From Aalborgiella sp031424795 (GTDB lineage Bacteria > Pseudomonadota > Gammaproteobacteria > Burkholderiales > Burkholderiaceae_C): DNA of 5,989 nt. The stretch spans positions 1 to 5,989 of the forward strand of contig JANPIC010000104.1 of assembly GCA_031424795.1 (NCBI GenBank), written 5' to 3'. Position 1 is the first letter of the stretch. Every line of letters begins with the position of its first letter. Position numbers and translations under genes: made by a program. Shown in pieces: positions 5,406 to 5,989 of this stretch. The notes beneath the pieces were generated by a model, which saw nothing but the letters and a program-made list of their open reading frames with translations, was not told the origin of the DNA and made no database searches.

Positions 5406-5474
5406 AACTGTTAATATGTACAGTTATAAATTCATTGTAATTTGTATTATTTGGGATACAATTAATATGTACAG
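5406..5474 (+). promoter_or_regulatory. Toxin-antitoxin promoter/operator region with two dyads and a 13-bp direct repeat
   Basis: Two dyads share the same 6-N8-6 geometry: AACTGT/ACAGTT (5406-5425) and TTGTAT/ATACAA (5442-5461), with centres 36 bp apart. The 13-mer TTAATATGTACAG occurs at 5411-5423 and again at 5462-5474 over the toxin start codon. A promoter-like TTGTAA (5435-5440) and TACAAT (5457-5462, 5 of 6) with a 16-base spacer overlaps the second dyad. Such sites suit autoregulation by the HTH antitoxin, which is known for this class of module; actual binding is inferred. The stretch 5341-5466 is clearly more AT-rich than the genes and holds no other recognisable gene. Confidence 0.45.
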
Positions 5475-5757
5475 CATTCAAATCACTGAGGTTTTTGAGG
5501 ATTGGTTCACAGGTCTCAAAGACCGCATGGTCAAGGTGCGGATTCAGGCTCGGATTGATCGGGCTGAGGACGGCAACTTTGGCGATAGCCAGCCGGTGGG
5601 CGATGGCGTGAGTGAAATGAGGTTGCATTTTGGCGCAGGTTGACGCGTTTACTACACCGTGCGCGGTGGTGAAGTGGTGGTTTTACTGGCGGGCGGCAGT
5701 AAATCTAACCAACAAGCGGACATTGCAGCCGCGCTGAATTTGGCAAAGCAACTTTAG
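5467..5757 (+). pseudogene. HigB/RelE-like addiction-module toxin interrupted by an in-frame TGA
   Basis: The reading frame encodes a 96-codon toxin of the HI1419/COG3657 (Gp49, RelE/ParE-superfamily) type; related toxins act as translation-linked mRNA endonucleases. Residues 1-58 are typical: MYSIQITEVFEDWFTGL, then RIQARIDRAEDGNFGD and VGDGVSEMRLHFGAG. Codon 59 is TGA (5641-5643). In the same frame and without any indel the rest of the family follows: RVYYTVRGGEVVVLLAGGSK and AALNLAKQL, ending in TAG at 5755-5757. From memory the family has an aromatic residue (Tyr or Trp) at this point, so one TGG-to-TGA change would explain it. The start at 5467 matches family N termini; an in-frame ATG at 5416 would add 17 unusual residues. 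The truncated product lacks the C-terminal strands and is presumably inactive. Sequencing error or stop-codon readthrough are alternatives (TGA followed by C is a leaky context). Confidence 0.85.
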
Positions 5758-5762
5758 AGGAG
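5756..5762 (+). promoter_or_regulatory. Strong ribosome-binding site of the antitoxin gene
   Basis: AGAGGAG lies six bases before the ATG at 5769 and overlaps the toxin's original TAG stop. It is the clearest Shine-Dalgarno sequence in the window, so the antitoxin can be translated even though ribosomes on the toxin stop 125 bases earlier. Confidence 0.75.
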
Positions 5763-5768
5763 CGACGC

Positions 5769-5989
5769 ATGAGCACTGACAACGACATGAACACCCTGAA
5801 ACTCAAAAAATGGGACTCAGCCGCGCATTTGGGTAACGAGGCAGACAGCGTCGCCTACCTGCAAGCCTGCTTTGAAGAAGCGCCCGAGGATGCGGCCTTT
5901 CTCGCGAAAGCGCTAGGCACCGTGGCGCGTGCGCGGGGCATGACGCAATTGGCTAAAGATGTCGGCCTAGGCCGCGAAAGTTTGTACAA
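5769..5989 (+). CDS. HTH-type addiction-module antitoxin, HI1420/COG3636 family (partial, runs off the right edge)
   Basis: This antitoxin would neutralise the toxin encoded just upstream and repress the module's promoter. Seventy-three complete codons are present (about 95-100 expected). The sequence shows the N-terminal KLKKWDSAAHLGNEADSVAYLQACFEEA region that contacts the toxin in this family, then the helix-turn-helix: AAFLAKALGTVARARGMTQLA (about 42-62) and KDVGLGRESLY (63-73), where the recognition helix begins. The frame is open and unbroken to the window edge. The start at 5769 has a strong ribosome-binding site; an in-frame ATG six codons later is a less likely start. It is 11 bases after the toxin's original stop codon, the toxin-first order usual for this class. 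If the toxin is dead, this is a surviving antitoxin that may persist as a regulator. The C-terminal third is not visible. Confidence 0.9.
   Translation, partial: MSTDNDMNTLKLKKWDSAAHLGNEADSVAYLQACFEEAPEDAAFLAKALGTVARARGMTQLAKDVGLGRESLY

Noticed and set aside
5416..5466. In-frame ATG at 5416 as the toxin start
   Set aside because: The added residues are not family-like, the promoter-like boxes and second dyad lie downstream of it, and the ATG arises from the 13-bp direct repeat.
5641..5643. Selenocysteine or reassigned TGA codon in the toxin
   Set aside because: No SECIS-like hairpin is apparent just after it, the family uses no selenocysteine, and TGA serves as a normal stop for the ModA-like gene; a nonsense mutation is simpler.

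Overview
The window looks like accessory catabolic DNA from a betaproteobacterium, most likely Burkholderiales/Comamonadaceae. This rests on a protocatechuate 4,5-cleavage (pmd/lig-type) gene pair, an orphan Bug/TctC-type periplasmic receptor, a LysR regulator, and short intergenic repeats of a kind I associate with Comamonadaceae. No RNA gene, CRISPR array, transposase or integrase is visible.

Left part (1-2175, minus strand). A leftward gene set reads, in transcription order: a ModA-like substrate-binding-fold protein with no signal peptide (1489-2175), 4-oxalomesaconate hydratase (283-1329, LigJ/PmdE type) and 4-carboxy-4-hydroxy-2-oxoadipate aldolase (1-253, LigK/PmdF type, cut by the window edge). 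The last two are consecutive enzymes of lower protocatechuate 4,5-cleavage and give pyruvate and oxaloacetate. A 101-bp palindromic repeat (1384-1484) sits between the ModA-like gene and the hydratase gene.

Divergent control region (2176-2310). A LysR-type regulator (2311-3198, plus strand) is transcribed away from the catabolic genes. The gap holds three copies of a GAATAAC-type half-site in alternating orientation, a good sigma70-like promoter whose start would coincide with the lysR ATG (possible leaderless mRNA), weaker leftward promoters, and a perfect 14-bp palindrome just ahead of the ModA-like gene.

Middle and right part (plus strand). After lysR come a shikimate dehydrogenase family gene (3262-4137) and a Bug-type receptor gene (4211-5254). 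Shikimate/quinate can be degraded through 3-dehydroshikimate to protocatechuate, so a catabolic role feeding the leftward pathway is plausible but inferred. The Bug gene is bracketed by two diverged copies of a ~50-70 bp repeat; the upstream copy ends exactly at its start codon. After an AT-rich stretch, the window ends in a HigB/RelE-like toxin gene with one in-frame TGA at codon 59 (5467-5757), followed by its intact but window-truncated HTH antitoxin gene (5769 onward).

The most interesting points are the signal-less binding-fold protein leading a catabolic operon, the dehydrogenase paralogue linked to protocatechuate cleavage, the three-half-site LysR operator with possible leaderless start, the repeat pair around the Bug gene, and the single-stop toxin beside an intact antitoxin.
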